A DNA stretch of 64,000 nucleotides from Candidatus Peregrinibacteria bacterium GW2011_GWF2_39_17 (GTDB lineage: Bacteria > Patescibacteriota > Gracilibacteria > UBA1369 > UBA12473): positions 23,647 through 87,646 of the forward strand of contig LBWM01000010.1 in NCBI GenBank assembly GCA_000993615.1, in the 5' to 3' direction. Every line of letters begins with the position of its first letter. Position 1 is the stretch's first letter. Positions 7,876-16,190 of the stretch are shown piece after piece. The position numbers and the translations under genes were made by a program. Below the pieces are notes generated by a model. The model saw nothing but the letters and a program-made list of their open reading frames with translations, did no database searches and was not told the DNA's origin.

Positions 7876-7952
7876 GGGCGATTAGCTCAGTTGGTTAGAG
7901 CGCACGATTCACATTCGTGAGGTCGGTGGTTCGAGCCCACTATCGCCCACCA
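7876..7952 (+). tRNA. tRNA-Val (CAC)
   Basis: Acceptor GGGCGAT (7876-7882) pairs with ATCGCCC (7942-7948). Anticodon stem CACGA/TCGTG with loop TTCACAT gives anticodon CAC. Encoded CCA at 7950-7952. Only 2 nt separate it from the preceding tRNA-Val. With TAC and CAC both present, the genome keeps a separate reader for GUG codons. Confidence 0.97.
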
Positions 7953-7962
7953 TTGTTTTAAT

Positions 7963-7986
7963 TTTGTACAATATATCTTGTACAAA
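7963..7986. repeat. Perfect inverted repeat between tRNA cluster and recG
   Basis: Arms TTTGTACAA (7963-7971) and TTGTACAAA (7978-7986) are exact reverse complements around a 6-nt loop TATATC. It lies between the 3' ends of the convergent tRNA operon and recG. It could be a bidirectional terminator or a protein-binding site. No strong T-run follows, so a terminator role is uncertain. Confidence 0.5.
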
Positions 7987-8032
7987 GAGCGCCTTTCTAA
8001 GTCCATTAAAAAATTTCGATAAATTTTGCGTT

Positions 8033-10054
8033 TTAAGCCCCTTTCGTGATTTTTCTAATACCAAGTTCAGCTACATAACGATAAGCCGCTCTATGAACAC
8101 GTTGCAACAAGACACCATCAGCCCATGATGCCATTTTTAAATCCGGAATACCGCTTTGCCTAACTCCGTAAATTTCCCCTGGACCCCTCGACGCCAAATC
8201 AATTTCCGCTAGCCTAAAACCACTCGCATATTCGCACATCGCCTTAAGCCTTTTAAGGCTTACCTCATTTTTATAATTTGTAAATAAAAAACAATACGAC
8301 TGATGAGCACCACGCCCAACCCTTCCTCTAAATTGGTGTAATTGCGAAAGCCCAAACCGTTCCGCTCCTTCAATTAACATAATTGTCGCATTAGGCACAT
8401 CAATGCCAACCTCCACAACCGAAGTGGAAACTAAAATATTAATTTCTCCATTTTTAAATTTACTCATAATATGCTCTTTCTCATCTGTTGCTAATTTCCC
8501 ATGCAACAAGCCAATCGTAAATTCACGAAAAACCTCTGTAGACAAACGCTCATATTCAACTGTAACTGCCTTAACCCCCAAAACATCCGACTCGTCAATT
8601 AAAGGACAAATAATAAAAATTTGCCTACCCTTATTAATCTGATCCGCAATCCAGCGTTCAGCATCCACTCTTTTTTCCTCAGGAACAAGACGAGTAATAA
8701 TTTCCTGACGACCAGGCGGCAATTCATCTAAAATAGAGACATCCTGATCCCCGTACAACACCATAGCCAGTGTTCTTGGAATTGGGGTAGCTGACAAATT
8801 TAGCACATGCGGACTCCCCTGCTTCTGTAGTAATTCGCGTTGACGAACGCCAAAACGATGTTGCTCATCAATAACTGCCAACCCTAACTTTTTAAAGCTA
8901 ACATTCTCCTGAATAATGGCCTGTGTTCCGACCACAATATCAACCGTTCCACTAGCGATTTGTCTCAAAATATCCCTTTTTACCGAATTAACCAAACTTC
9001 CAGTTAACATCTGAATATTAAAATGATAACGCCCTAAAAACTCTAGTAAAGTATGATAATGCTGCCGAACCAAAATTTCGGTTGGCGCCATCAATGCCCC
9101 CTGAAACCCAGACTTTATCACGTGATACAAGGCAAAAGCTGCTACCACTGTTTTTCCGGAACCAACATCACCCTGAATCAAGCGACTCATCGGATACGGC
9201 AAACCCAAATCCACAGTTAGTTCCTCGATAACTTTCTTCTGCGCACCAGTTAATTCAAAAGGAAGGGCTAATATAAATTCCCGACTATTCTCTGGTGAAA
9301 CCGTAACTACTCGCTCGGTATTTTTAAATTTATTCCTAAATTCTTGCCTTCGCTTCAAGGCGATTAAATGCAATTGAAATAATTCATCAAAAGCTAAACG
9401 CTCCTTCGCCTGTTTTAATTCCTCCTCATTGTGAGGGTCATGCACCGTACGAATTGCCTTACCATAGGACATCAAGTGCTCATTTTCAATGATTTTTTCT
9501 GGCAAGGGATCGGGTAAAAAAGCCGTTCCCTTCAAAATCGGATTAATCTTTTCCCTAATCCACTTCGAAGTGATCGGCCCATGTTCATGGTAACAAGGAA
9601 CTAAACGAGCGCTATGTAGCTGCTTTTGCCGGACAATTTCATACTTAGGACTCGGGAAATAAATGCGGCCACCATTATATTTAATCTTACCTGTTAAAAT
9701 AACTTCATCCCCATTTCGAAATAAACGCTGAATATGGGGCTGATTAAACCATAAAACTTCAATCGCACCAGTGTCATCACCTAGCCAAGCACTAGTCATA
9801 ATTTTATTTGTTTTAGTGCGCCTACTAAGCAATTTAGCTAATGTCCCCTGTACCACATTTACCTGATCTAAACTAAGCTGCGAAATAGAAACCATATCTC
9901 GTTCATCACGGTAACTCTTGGGAAAATAATAATAAAAATCCTCAATTGTTAAAATTCTCAAATCCTTTAAAGCAGACAAATGAGCATTAGTCGTCCTCAA
10001 AACCTCTGAAAGCCTGGTTTTTAAAAGAGAAGAATAATCTTCAATCATGATCAA
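8033..10054 (-). CDS. recG: ATP-dependent DNA helicase RecG
   Basis: Reverses stalled replication forks and branch-migrates Holliday junctions. 673 aa, near the usual 680-700. An N-terminal OB/wedge domain is followed by SF2 helicase motifs: Walker A GDVGSGKTVVA, the TAT-type motif MAPTEILVRQH, DEQH (VIDEQHRFG), LSATPIPRT, and the C-terminal QLHQFRGRVGRG motif VI. The C-terminal LASRGPGEIYGVRQSG segment is RecG-specific. Its start overlaps the tyrS stop by ATGA (10051-10054), implying coupled translation. A second ATG at codon 3 is equally possible. Confidence 0.97.
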   Translation of the reverse strand: MIMIEDYSSLLKTRLSEVLRTTNAHLSALKDLRILTIEDFYYYFPKSYRDERDMVSISQLSLDQVNVVQGTLAKLLSRRTKTNKIMTSAWLGDDTGAIEVLWFNQPHIQRLFRNGDEVILTGKIKYNGGRIYFPSPKYEIVRQKQLHSARLVPCYHEHGPITSKWIREKINPILKGTAFLPDPLPEKIIENEHLMSYGKAIRTVHDPHNEEELKQAKERLAFDELFQLHLIALKRRQEFRNKFKNTERVVTVSPENSREFILALPFELTGAQKKVIEELTVDLGLPYPMSRLIQGDVGSGKTVVAAFALYHVIKSGFQGALMAPTEILVRQHYHTLLEFLGRYHFNIQMLTGSLVNSVKRDILRQIASGTVDIVVGTQAIIQENVSFKKLGLAVIDEQHRFGVRQRELLQKQGSPHVLNLSATPIPRTLAMVLYGDQDVSILDELPPGRQEIITRLVPEEKRVDAERWIADQINKGRQIFIICPLIDESDVLGVKAVTVEYERLSTEVFREFTIGLLHGKLATDEKEHIMSKFKNGEINILVSTSVVEVGIDVPNATIMLIEGAERFGLSQLHQFRGRVGRGAHQSYCFLFTNYKNEVSLKRLKAMCEYASGFRLAEIDLASRGPGEIYGVRQSGIPDLKMASWADGVLLQRVHRAAYRYVAELGIRKITKGA

Positions 10055-11241
10055 ACTGATTTTACTTTCAAAAAACGTCGCTTCCCAATTTGAATAACAT
10101 TTCCATCAGGCAGGAAAGGAATTATTTGATCAAATTTAATAATTTTCTCGCCATCAAAACGCACCCCTCCCCCTTCAATCAAACGACGCGCTTCACCCTT
10201 AGATGAGACTAATTTAGCCTCAATTAACAGATTAATTATTGGCATTTCTACTACCCTAAATTTCATTTCAGGAATATCTGTAGGTGCCTGATTTTGGCTA
10301 AAAACTTGAATAAATTCCTGCTTAGCCTCCAAGGCCTTCTTTTCATTGTAATATCTGGTAATGATTTCCTTAGCCAATTTTATCTTAAGATCACGCGGAT
10401 TTATTCCCCCCTCTAAATCCTTACTAATTTGCTCGATTTCCAACGCAGAAACATTGGTTGCCAATTCAAAATAGCGCTTAATTAATTCATCAGGTATAGA
10501 CATAATTTTACCAAACATCTCGTTTGGATTGTCGGTTAAAGCAATATAATTATTTAAACTTTTACTCATTTTTTGTACTCCATCCAACCCTTCCAAAATC
10601 GGACAAGTTAAAACATTTTGGGGTTCCTGATCATAACGCTCTTGAATTTGTCTACCCATTAATAAATTAAATTTTTGATCCGTTCCTCCTATTTCTACGT
10701 CTGCTTTTAAGGCAACTGAGTCATATCCCTGCATTACAGGATACAAAAATTCCTGAAGACTTAAATCAACATCATTTTTAATCCTTTCCTTGAAATCCGC
10801 TCGCTGTGCCACTTGCGCATAAGTAACCTTAGACGCCAACACAATAATATCCTTAAAATTAAGCTTACCAAGCCATTCGGAATTGTAACGAACTTCTACC
10901 CTTTTCATATCCAAAAGTAAACCAGCCTGAGCTGTATAATGTTGCATATTGGCATTAATCTCGGCATCAGAAAGTGGCGGCCGTTCAGTTGAACGGCCAG
11001 TCGGATCTCCAATCCGAGCCGTAAAATCGCCAATTAAAAAAATAACCTTATGACCCAATTCCTGAAATTCACGCAACTTGTTAAGCACAACAGCATGGCC
11101 AAGATGTAAAACGGAACCAGTTGGATCAATTCCCAATTTTATTCGTAATTTTCTTTTACCCCTTAATTTTTTCTCCAAATCCTCCCGCACAATAACCTCA
11201 CTGGTCCCTCTATTTAAAAGATTAGAAACTTCATCAATCAT
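10051..11241 (-). CDS. tyrS: Tyrosyl-tRNA synthetase
   Basis: Charges tRNA-Tyr. 396 aa, class Ic synthetase. The HIGH-equivalent is HLGHAVV, and the KMSKS loop is intact in VQKMSKSLNN. A C-terminal S4-like RNA-binding domain begins near residue 330 (INLLIEAKLVSSKGEARRLIEGGGV). Length and the LxGSDQ-like VEIGGTDQKFN motif suit the TyrRS subgroup found in many Gram-positives and CPR. It overlaps recG downstream and diverges from the pseudouridine synthase gene, 62 bp away. Confidence 0.96.
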   Translation of the reverse strand: MIDEVSNLLNRGTSEVIVREDLEKKLRGKRKLRIKLGIDPTGSVLHLGHAVVLNKLREFQELGHKVIFLIGDFTARIGDPTGRSTERPPLSDAEINANMQHYTAQAGLLLDMKRVEVRYNSEWLGKLNFKDIIVLASKVTYAQVAQRADFKERIKNDVDLSLQEFLYPVMQGYDSVALKADVEIGGTDQKFNLLMGRQIQERYDQEPQNVLTCPILEGLDGVQKMSKSLNNYIALTDNPNEMFGKIMSIPDELIKRYFELATNVSALEIEQISKDLEGGINPRDLKIKLAKEIITRYYNEKKALEAKQEFIQVFSQNQAPTDIPEMKFRVVEMPIINLLIEAKLVSSKGEARRLIEGGGVRFDGEKIIKFDQIIPFLPDGNVIQIGKRRFLKVKSV

Positions 11242-11303
11242 AATTAAACTTTAACTAAATTCTAATTTACGACTATAGTGTACAAGAAAATCTCAATTTT
11301 AAA

Positions 11304-12260
11304 ATGGTTTTTATGAAATTTAAAAATGAAATAAAGATACAAAAGCTACTAACTGAGGATCAAAATAAGCGCCTCGACATATGGTTAACTGAAAATTATC
11401 CAGAAAAAAGCCGCAGTTTTTGGCAAAAAAAAATAAAATCTGGCGAAATCCTCGTAAACAAAAAAGAATCCTCACCGCATCATCATCTACGAATTGATGA
11501 CCGTATCTCCATTAAGTTAAAACCGGAAACTAGCGTCCTACAAGGTCAAAATATCCCCTTGGAAATAGTTTTTGAAAACACTCACTATGCCATAATCAAT
11601 AAATCAGCTGGCCTAGTAATTCATCCCGGAAGCGGCAACAAAGAAAATACTCTTGTTCATGCCCTACTTCATCGCTACAAAAATCTCAGCTCTACCGGTG
11701 GCAGTGAAAGACCAGGAATTGTACATCGCCTCGATAAAGAAACTTCCGGTCTTTTAGTAATTGCCAAAACCGATGAAGCTCACCGATTTTTAGCTGCTCA
11801 ATTTGAAGCAAAAACCATTATAAAAGAATATTTAGCCCTAGCAGACGGCTTAATAACTCCAGCCAATGGCTCTATCGAAGCCCCCTTAATCAGAAACATT
11901 AAACAACGCAAAAAAATAACCATCAGCACCCAAAGCAAAGGAAGATACGCCCTCACCCATTATCAGGTGCAAGCAACATTTTCTGCACCACTCCCCTGCT
12001 CACTACTTAAAATAAATCTGGCAACCGGCCGAACACACCAAATTAGAGTTCATCTACAAGCCATTGGACATCCAATCCTGGGAGATTCAGTTTATGGCAA
12101 ACAAACCACGAATAATATTTGCCTTGAGAATGGTCTAAAACGCCAATTTTTACATAGCGCAAAACTCTCTTTCATTGCGCCAATTACCAAAAAACAAGTA
12201 ACTTATGAAGCAAAACTGCCCCTTGATCTAAAACACTTCTTAAGCCTTTGCATCTGCTAA
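11304..12260 (+). CDS. RluD-family pseudouridine synthase
   Basis: Converts uridine to pseudouridine in large-subunit rRNA (RluA/RluC/RluD family). 318 aa. An N-terminal S4 domain (about 14-75: KRLDIWLTENYP...KSGEILVNKKE) is followed by the catalytic domain. The key motif is GIVHRLDKETSGLLV, whose Asp is the nucleophile. The late LATGRTHQIRVHLQAIGHPILGD motif is typical. The start could be the ATG 9 nt downstream. Its 3' end overlaps the convergent rplU gene by 21 nt. Substrate positions cannot be assigned without comparison. Confidence 0.92.
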   Translation: MVFMKFKNEIKIQKLLTEDQNKRLDIWLTENYPEKSRSFWQKKIKSGEILVNKKESSPHHHLRIDDRISIKLKPETSVLQGQNIPLEIVFENTHYAIINKSAGLVIHPGSGNKENTLVHALLHRYKNLSSTGGSERPGIVHRLDKETSGLLVIAKTDEAHRFLAAQFEAKTIIKEYLALADGLITPANGSIEAPLIRNIKQRKKITISTQSKGRYALTHYQVQATFSAPLPCSLLKINLATGRTHQIRVHLQAIGHPILGDSVYGKQTTNNICLENGLKRQFLHSAKLSFIAPITKKQVTYEAKLPLDLKHFLSLCIC

Positions 12261-12698
12261 TTTTTTTGGTTTTGCAACTTTAACAGATTTAACAGCAATT
12301 TTTTTGATTACCGTTTTTTTCTCTAAAACTACGTCCTTTTTAAGCACCTTAGCTACCTTGGCATCAGACGCCGTAAATCCATTCAAAACATTAATCTTCA
12401 AAATCCTTAATCTAGTGTAAAGTGAGCGATGCCCAAAAGTACGTTGATATTTTTTCTTGGCCTTCATCTTAAAACCACGAATTTTTTCGCCTTTTTCATG
12501 ACCTAAAACGCGCGCTTCAACCTTCACATTTTCTAAATACGGAAATCCAATTAAAACTTTTTTAGCTTCATCAACACAAAGCAAAACCTGATCAATTTTA
12601 TAGTTTTTGCCTTCCTCAACCTTAAGTTGATCAACAAGAATTTCATCCTTTTCCTTAACCTTATATTGAGTGGACCCGATTTGAATAATAACGTACAT
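12240..12698 (-). CDS. rplU: Ribosomal protein bL21 with basic C-terminal tail
   Basis: Large-subunit protein. The first about 103 residues match bL21 (MYVIIQIGSTQYKV start; FKMKAKKKYQRTFGHRS rRNA-binding stretch near 77-93). A further 49 residues form a Lys/Val/Ala-rich tail ending KPKKLADAKA, which standard bL21 lacks. The usual bacterial order is rplU-rpmA-obgE. Here pth and obgE are the neighbours and no rpmA (bL27) is seen nearby. The 3' end overlaps the convergent pseudouridine synthase gene. Confidence 0.93.
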   Translation of the reverse strand: MYVIIQIGSTQYKVKEKDEILVDQLKVEEGKNYKIDQVLLCVDEAKKVLIGFPYLENVKVEARVLGHEKGEKIRGFKMKAKKKYQRTFGHRSLYTRLRILKINVLNGFTASDAKVAKVLKKDVVLEKKTVIKKIAVKSVKVAKPKKLADAKA

Positions 12699-12772
12699 AA
12701 TGATTAAGCTATTAACAGAGCAATTTAATTCCCCAAAAAGGTACTGATTTTAACCAAAAAAAGCAAGAGCAT

Positions 12773-13351
12773 TTATTTAGAAAAAACATTTTTAGCATCC
12801 AAAATACTTTTTTTAAGTGCCAAAACCACTGCTTTTACAAATAAATCAATCCCTTCTCTGACCTGCGGTAATTCTTCATTACGGAAAGGTTCCAAGACAA
12901 AACTAGCAATCTCCTGTTGTCCCGGGGACAACACTCCCCGACTTTCAATCCCTAATCTAAAACGAGGAAAAACTTCACTAGCCGTAGTCTGAATAATCGA
13001 CTTCATCCCGTTATGAGTACCAGCCGAACCATCTTCCCTTATCCTTAACACCCCCAAGGGCAAATCAACATCATCATATACTACCCAAATATCCTCATTA
13101 CTAATCTTATAAAAATGTTTTAGTAATCGCACTGCCTCTCCTGAAAGATTCATGAAAGTTTGAGGACGAACCAAAATAATTTTTTCACCACTAAATTCCA
13201 AACGACAAATTTCCGCTTTGAATTTCGCCTCTGTCCTAAACCCACCTCCTTTAAGTTCCTTGCGCAATTCTTCCACCGCCATAAAGCCTAAATTATGACG
13301 AGTGAGTTCATATTGTTTACCAGGATTACCCAAACCAATGATAACTTTCAT
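12773..13351 (-). CDS. pth: Peptidyl-tRNA hydrolase
   Basis: Releases tRNA from prematurely dropped peptidyl-tRNA. The start chosen (ATG 13351-13349, MKVIIGLGNPGKQYE) gives 192 aa, the family length. The longer frame from 13384 adds 11 residues (MVLFLLHKLKN) with no family match. Motifs: GLGNPGKQY, catalytic His in TRHNLGF, QTFMNLSGE, VVYDDVDLPLG, and GTHNGMKSI. It lies between obgE and rplU on the same strand. Confidence 0.95.
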   Translation of the reverse strand: MKVIIGLGNPGKQYELTRHNLGFMAVEELRKELKGGGFRTEAKFKAEICRLEFSGEKIILVRPQTFMNLSGEAVRLLKHFYKISNEDIWVVYDDVDLPLGVLRIREDGSAGTHNGMKSIIQTTASEVFPRFRLGIESRGVLSPGQQEIASFVLEPFRNEELPQVREGIDLFVKAVVLALKKSILDAKNVFSK

Positions 13352-13402
13352 ATTTTTTAATTTATGCAAAAGAAATAATACCACAGGCCCAAATAAAACA
13401 TC

Positions 13403-14731
13403 CTATCCCCTAAATTGAGTCAATTTATCCCCAATCATAATTTTATCACCAACCTTAGCTCCTATTTTTTTTAACTCCTTTAAAATACCCATTTTTTTAA
13501 AAATATCATCAATTCGAGCCAAAGCTTCTTTATTAGCAAAATCAGACATATCTGCAATTTGTTCAATTCTTTTACCTTTAACCCTAAAACCTTCTTGCTC
13601 CTTTAAAATTTCAAACGCCTGACTTATTTTATCCAGATGAGGACGAAAAATTTTATAATCTGATTTTACAGCCTGATTACTAACCGTAGCTGCTAAAGAA
13701 GCTTGCCTAAATTTTTGCGAAGCCTTCCATGAAAGGTGAATTAAATCCTTTAATCCATCGCCAGTTACAGCTGATATCGCTAAAACCTGCGGTGCTTTTG
13801 ATTTTAAGTTCAATTTTAAAAATTTATTAAAATCTTCAATAGTTTTTCCCCTATTTTTACTATCCAAAGTATCAATTTTATTAATAACTACCAACTGCGG
13901 CCTAAGCGCTAAAACTGGATCATAGGCCATGAGCTCATTCAAAATAATTTTGTAATCACGAAAAAGATCATTCGACTGACAATCCAGGACATGAATTAAA
14001 AAAGCCGTCCTGGAAATATGACGCAAAAATTCATCACCCAGTCCCTTACCCTTATGAGCTCCCTCAATAAGGCCAGGGATATCAGCAACAACAAAAGTTT
14101 CATTTTTTTCACCACCCCATCGACTCATTTCCACCACTCCGATATTAGGAATCAAAGTCGTAAAAGGATAATCTGCAATTTTAGGTTTAGCATCAGTAAT
14201 CCGAGAAATTAAAGTCGACTTCCCAACTGAAGGCAAACCTATAATACCAATCTCCGCTACTAACCGCATTTCAAGCCTAACTGTCAAAGATGCTCCGGTT
14301 TCCCCCTGTTCTGCAAATTTCGGAGCTTGCCTTATACTACTAACAAAATGAGCATTCCCAAATCCTCCTTTCCCACCCTTCATAAAAATCATCGCTTCAT
14401 TATTAGTCACAAAATCCTTAATAAGTTCATTCGTTTCTTCATTATAAAGTAAAGTACCTTGTGGTACTTCTAAAACTAAATCCTCACCAACACGCCCCGC
14501 TTTATTAAAACGAGCTCCGGGATAACCAAATTCAGCAGTATATTTTTTTTTCTTGCAAAGATGAAAAAGACTATTCAAATTAGAATTAACTTTTATTACA
14601 ATCGACCCGCCATGGCCACCATCACCACCATCCGGGCCACCTCTCGGCACATATTTTTCACGCCGAAAACTAATACAGCCATTACCGCCACTGCCAGCAG
14701 TCAAAATTAAAGAAACTTGATCACAAAACAT
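13403..14731 (-). CDS. obgE: GTPase Obg/CgtA
   Basis: Ribosome-assembly and stress GTPase. 442 aa with the classic three-part layout. The glycine-rich Obg fold (1-158) has repeated GG motifs such as GGNGCISFRREKYVPRGG. The G domain (about 160-330) contains GLPSVGKSTL (G1), DIPGLIEGAHKGKGLG (G3) and NKID (G4). The C-terminal OCT domain (about 360-435) ends VGDKIMIGDKLTQF. Upstream of pth and just downstream of the DsbA-like gene (9 nt), all on the minus strand. Confidence 0.97.
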   Translation of the reverse strand: MFCDQVSLILTAGSGGNGCISFRREKYVPRGGPDGGDGGHGGSIVIKVNSNLNSLFHLCKKKKYTAEFGYPGARFNKAGRVGEDLVLEVPQGTLLYNEETNELIKDFVTNNEAMIFMKGGKGGFGNAHFVSSIRQAPKFAEQGETGASLTVRLEMRLVAEIGIIGLPSVGKSTLISRITDAKPKIADYPFTTLIPNIGVVEMSRWGGEKNETFVVADIPGLIEGAHKGKGLGDEFLRHISRTAFLIHVLDCQSNDLFRDYKIILNELMAYDPVLALRPQLVVINKIDTLDSKNRGKTIEDFNKFLKLNLKSKAPQVLAISAVTGDGLKDLIHLSWKASQKFRQASLAATVSNQAVKSDYKIFRPHLDKISQAFEILKEQEGFRVKGKRIEQIADMSDFANKEALARIDDIFKKMGILKELKKIGAKVGDKIMIGDKLTQFRG

Positions 14732-14740
14732 GTTTTTAAA

Positions 14741-15439
14741 TTATTGTGCCAATAGAGAATTAAAAATATTTTCAAATACACTATAAGGCTGAGCGCCAAC
14801 TAGCTTTTGCCCATTAATAAAAAATGTCGGTGTCCCATCAACACCATAACTCATTGCATCAGCTAAATCTTGTTCCACCTCACTAGCCGTAGCCTGAGTT
14901 GATAAACATTGTGAAAATTGAGCGGCATCTAAACCAATATTCATTGCATAAGTTTGGAAAATCTCACTAGGATCAGGTAAAGATGACCATTCTTCACTCC
15001 CTGCGAATAGGGCATCGTGCATTACATAGTAAGCATCTTGATTGCCGGCACATTCAACAGCCACTGCGGCTATTTTAGCATTAGCATGAAATGGCAATGG
15101 ATAATCACGGAAAATTAATTTTACTTTACCAGTCTTAATATAATTTTCCTCTATTTGCGGAAAACTTTCATCAACAAAACGCTTACAGAATGGGCATTGA
15201 TAATCGCTAAATTCGATTACTGTTATTGGCGCATTTTCATCACCCAAAATTGCATCATCATCCACCGAAGCAGTAATTACCTCAACTGGCTGATTCAAAT
15301 CACCCTCCACGACATTATCGGGTTGTTCCATACCAGGAACCACCGGAAGTCCTCCCCCAATCAAGTACCCCAAAACTCCGCCGACTAAAAAAAAGACAGC
15401 CAATATTCCTAAATTTTCACCTAATTTTTTCTGAAACAT
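14741..15439 (-). CDS. Membrane-anchored DsbA-like thiol oxidoreductase
   Basis: Thioredoxin-fold protein likely acting outside the membrane on disulfides. 232 aa. One N-terminal transmembrane segment (about 10-30) is followed by an acidic linker. The DSBA domain begins near 68 (ENAPITVIEFSDYQCPFC) with active-site Cys82-Pro-Phe-Cys85. The cis-proline loop is GTPTFFINGQ near 200. No DsbB/VKOR partner is visible in this window. First gene before obgE, 9 nt apart. Whether it is an oxidase or isomerase cannot be told. Confidence 0.9.
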   Translation of the reverse strand: MFQKKLGENLGILAVFFLVGGVLGYLIGGGLPVVPGMEQPDNVVEGDLNQPVEVITASVDDDAILGDENAPITVIEFSDYQCPFCKRFVDESFPQIEENYIKTGKVKLIFRDYPLPFHANAKIAAVAVECAGNQDAYYVMHDALFAGSEEWSSLPDPSEIFQTYAMNIGLDAAQFSQCLSTQATASEVEQDLADAMSYGVDGTPTFFINGQKLVGAQPYSVFENIFNSLLAQ

Positions 15440-15689
15440 GATAAAAATATTTTAAGAAGTAAAACCAAATAAATTATACGGGAGCGTTTCGCGATAAACA
15501 AGATAATTCTCCGGATCCATTTTTTATCCATTCCTACCTAATTAAATCTCAAATAATAGCTCACTATTATGACCTCCTATTATTTTATATTGCTCCTAGT
15601 CTCAAGCTTCTGTAAAATCCGAATAGTTAATTCTAGTTGAAGATTCAAATACATCGACATTTTCCCGCATCACAACAAGTAAAAACTCT
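15440..15689. other. Intergenic stretch upstream of dsbA-like gene, nothing recognised
   Basis: About 250 nt between the dsbA-like start and the first tRNA-Phe fragment. No open frame with coding character, no RNA gene and no clear repeat was seen. It presumably contains the minus-strand promoter of the dsbA-obgE-pth-rplU run, but no convincing -35/-10 pair was identified. Confidence 0.4.
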
Positions 15690-15730
15690 GCCGGGGTAGT
15701 CCGCCACGGCGGACACATGACTGAAAATCA
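15690..15730 (+). pseudogene. Partial tRNA-Phe copy with its D-arm replaced by a palindrome
   Basis: The first nine bases GCCGGGGTA (15690-15698) equal the 5' end of the intact tRNA-Phe that starts 46 nt later. The expected D-arm (GCTCAGTGGTAGAGC) is replaced by a 16-nt near-palindrome (15699-15714). Identity then resumes in ACATGACTGAAAATCA (15715-15730), covering the anticodon loop (GAA). After that only AGTTT separates it from the real gene. It cannot fold as a tRNA because half the anticodon arm, the T-arm and the acceptor 3' strand are missing. Confidence 0.85.
15699..15714. repeat. GC-rich palindromic element, copy 1
   Basis: GTCCGCCACGGCGGAC: seven-base arms GTCCGCC and GGCGGAC are exact reverse complements around AC. 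It sits precisely where the D-arm of the tRNA-Phe copy should be. The base composition is far from the AT-rich surroundings. A second copy differing by one base lies at 16062. Confidence 0.85.
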
Positions 15731-15735
15731 AGTTT

Positions 15736-15810
15736 GCCGGGGTAGCTCAGTGGTAGAGCACATGACTGAAAATCATGGTGTCGGCAGTTCAATCCTGCCC
15801 CCCGGCACCA
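15736..15810 (+). tRNA. tRNA-Phe (GAA)
   Basis: Complete cloverleaf. Acceptor GCCGGGG (15736-15742) pairs with CCCCGGC (15800-15806). D-arm GCTCAGTGGTAGAGC; anticodon stem CATGA/TCATG with loop CTGAAAA (anticodon GAA); T-arm GGCAGTTCAATCCTGCC; discriminator A and encoded CCA (15808-15810). It is the only intact member of three related sequences and is directly followed by a decayed GIY-YIG gene. Confidence 0.97.
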
Positions 15811-15817
15811 CCCTCCT

Positions 15818-16062
15818 ATGTTCACAGTCTATATTCTCATTAATAATCGAAAACAAAAGGCAATTTCGAGCTTCGGTTAATTGAACACAATAACCCTTTA
15901 GGTAAAAAACGTGGATGGACTAGATTAAAAGGCCCGTGGAAATTACTCCATAAAGAACATTTCTGCTCTAAAAAGTTGGCACTTAAAAGAGAACACCAAC
16001 TTAAATCAGGAATAGGTAGAGATTTTATAAAATCCCTTATACCTACATCCCCGCCGGGGTAG
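15818..16062 (+). pseudogene. Decayed GIY-YIG endonuclease-family gene
   Basis: Starts 8 nt after tRNA-Phe with MFTVYILINNR, the usual start of short GIY-YIG proteins (the YIL strand), then hits a TAA in frame. From 15876 in another frame (+1 nt relative to the stop) the family's C-terminal half continues: RLIEHNNPLGKKRG, then a PWKLLHKE segment and SKKLALKREHQLKSG, ending RDFIKSL. The missing middle (the YIG strand and catalytic Arg) and the frame change show deletion and decay. The last frame ends in a TAG inside the second tRNA-Phe fragment. An 84-codon frame on the opposite strand here (15840-16094) is a shadow. Confidence 0.78.
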
Positions 16063-16113
16063 TCCGCCGCGGCGGACACATGACTGAAAATCATGGTGTC
16101 GGCAGTTCAATCC
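16053..16113 (+). pseudogene. Second partial tRNA-Phe copy with palindrome in place of the D-arm
   Basis: GCCGGGGTA (16053-16061) is followed by the 16-nt palindrome (16062-16077). Then 36 bases identical to the intact tRNA-Phe run through the whole anticodon arm, variable loop and T-loop (16078-16113), ending at TCAATCC. The T-stem 3' strand and acceptor 3' strand are absent and AT-rich sequence follows. It has the same D-arm swap as copy 1 but extends further 3'. Confidence 0.87.
16062..16077. repeat. GC-rich palindromic element, copy 2 (perfect)
   Basis: GTCCGCCGCGGCGGAC is a perfect 16-nt palindrome, differing from copy 1 only at the centre (G instead of A at base 8). It replaces the tRNA D-arm at exactly the same boundaries. 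No other copies were noticed in the window. Confidence 0.87.
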
Positions 16114-16190
16114 TTATTTTGGCTTATTTAAGCCATTTTTTAATTTAAATTTGTTCCCCCTATAATGATTCTCTTATTATTACAAAAAAT

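Noticed and set aside
15840..16094. 84-codon minus-strand frame
   Set aside because: It is the antisense shadow of the decayed GIY-YIG gene and the second tRNA-Phe fragment.
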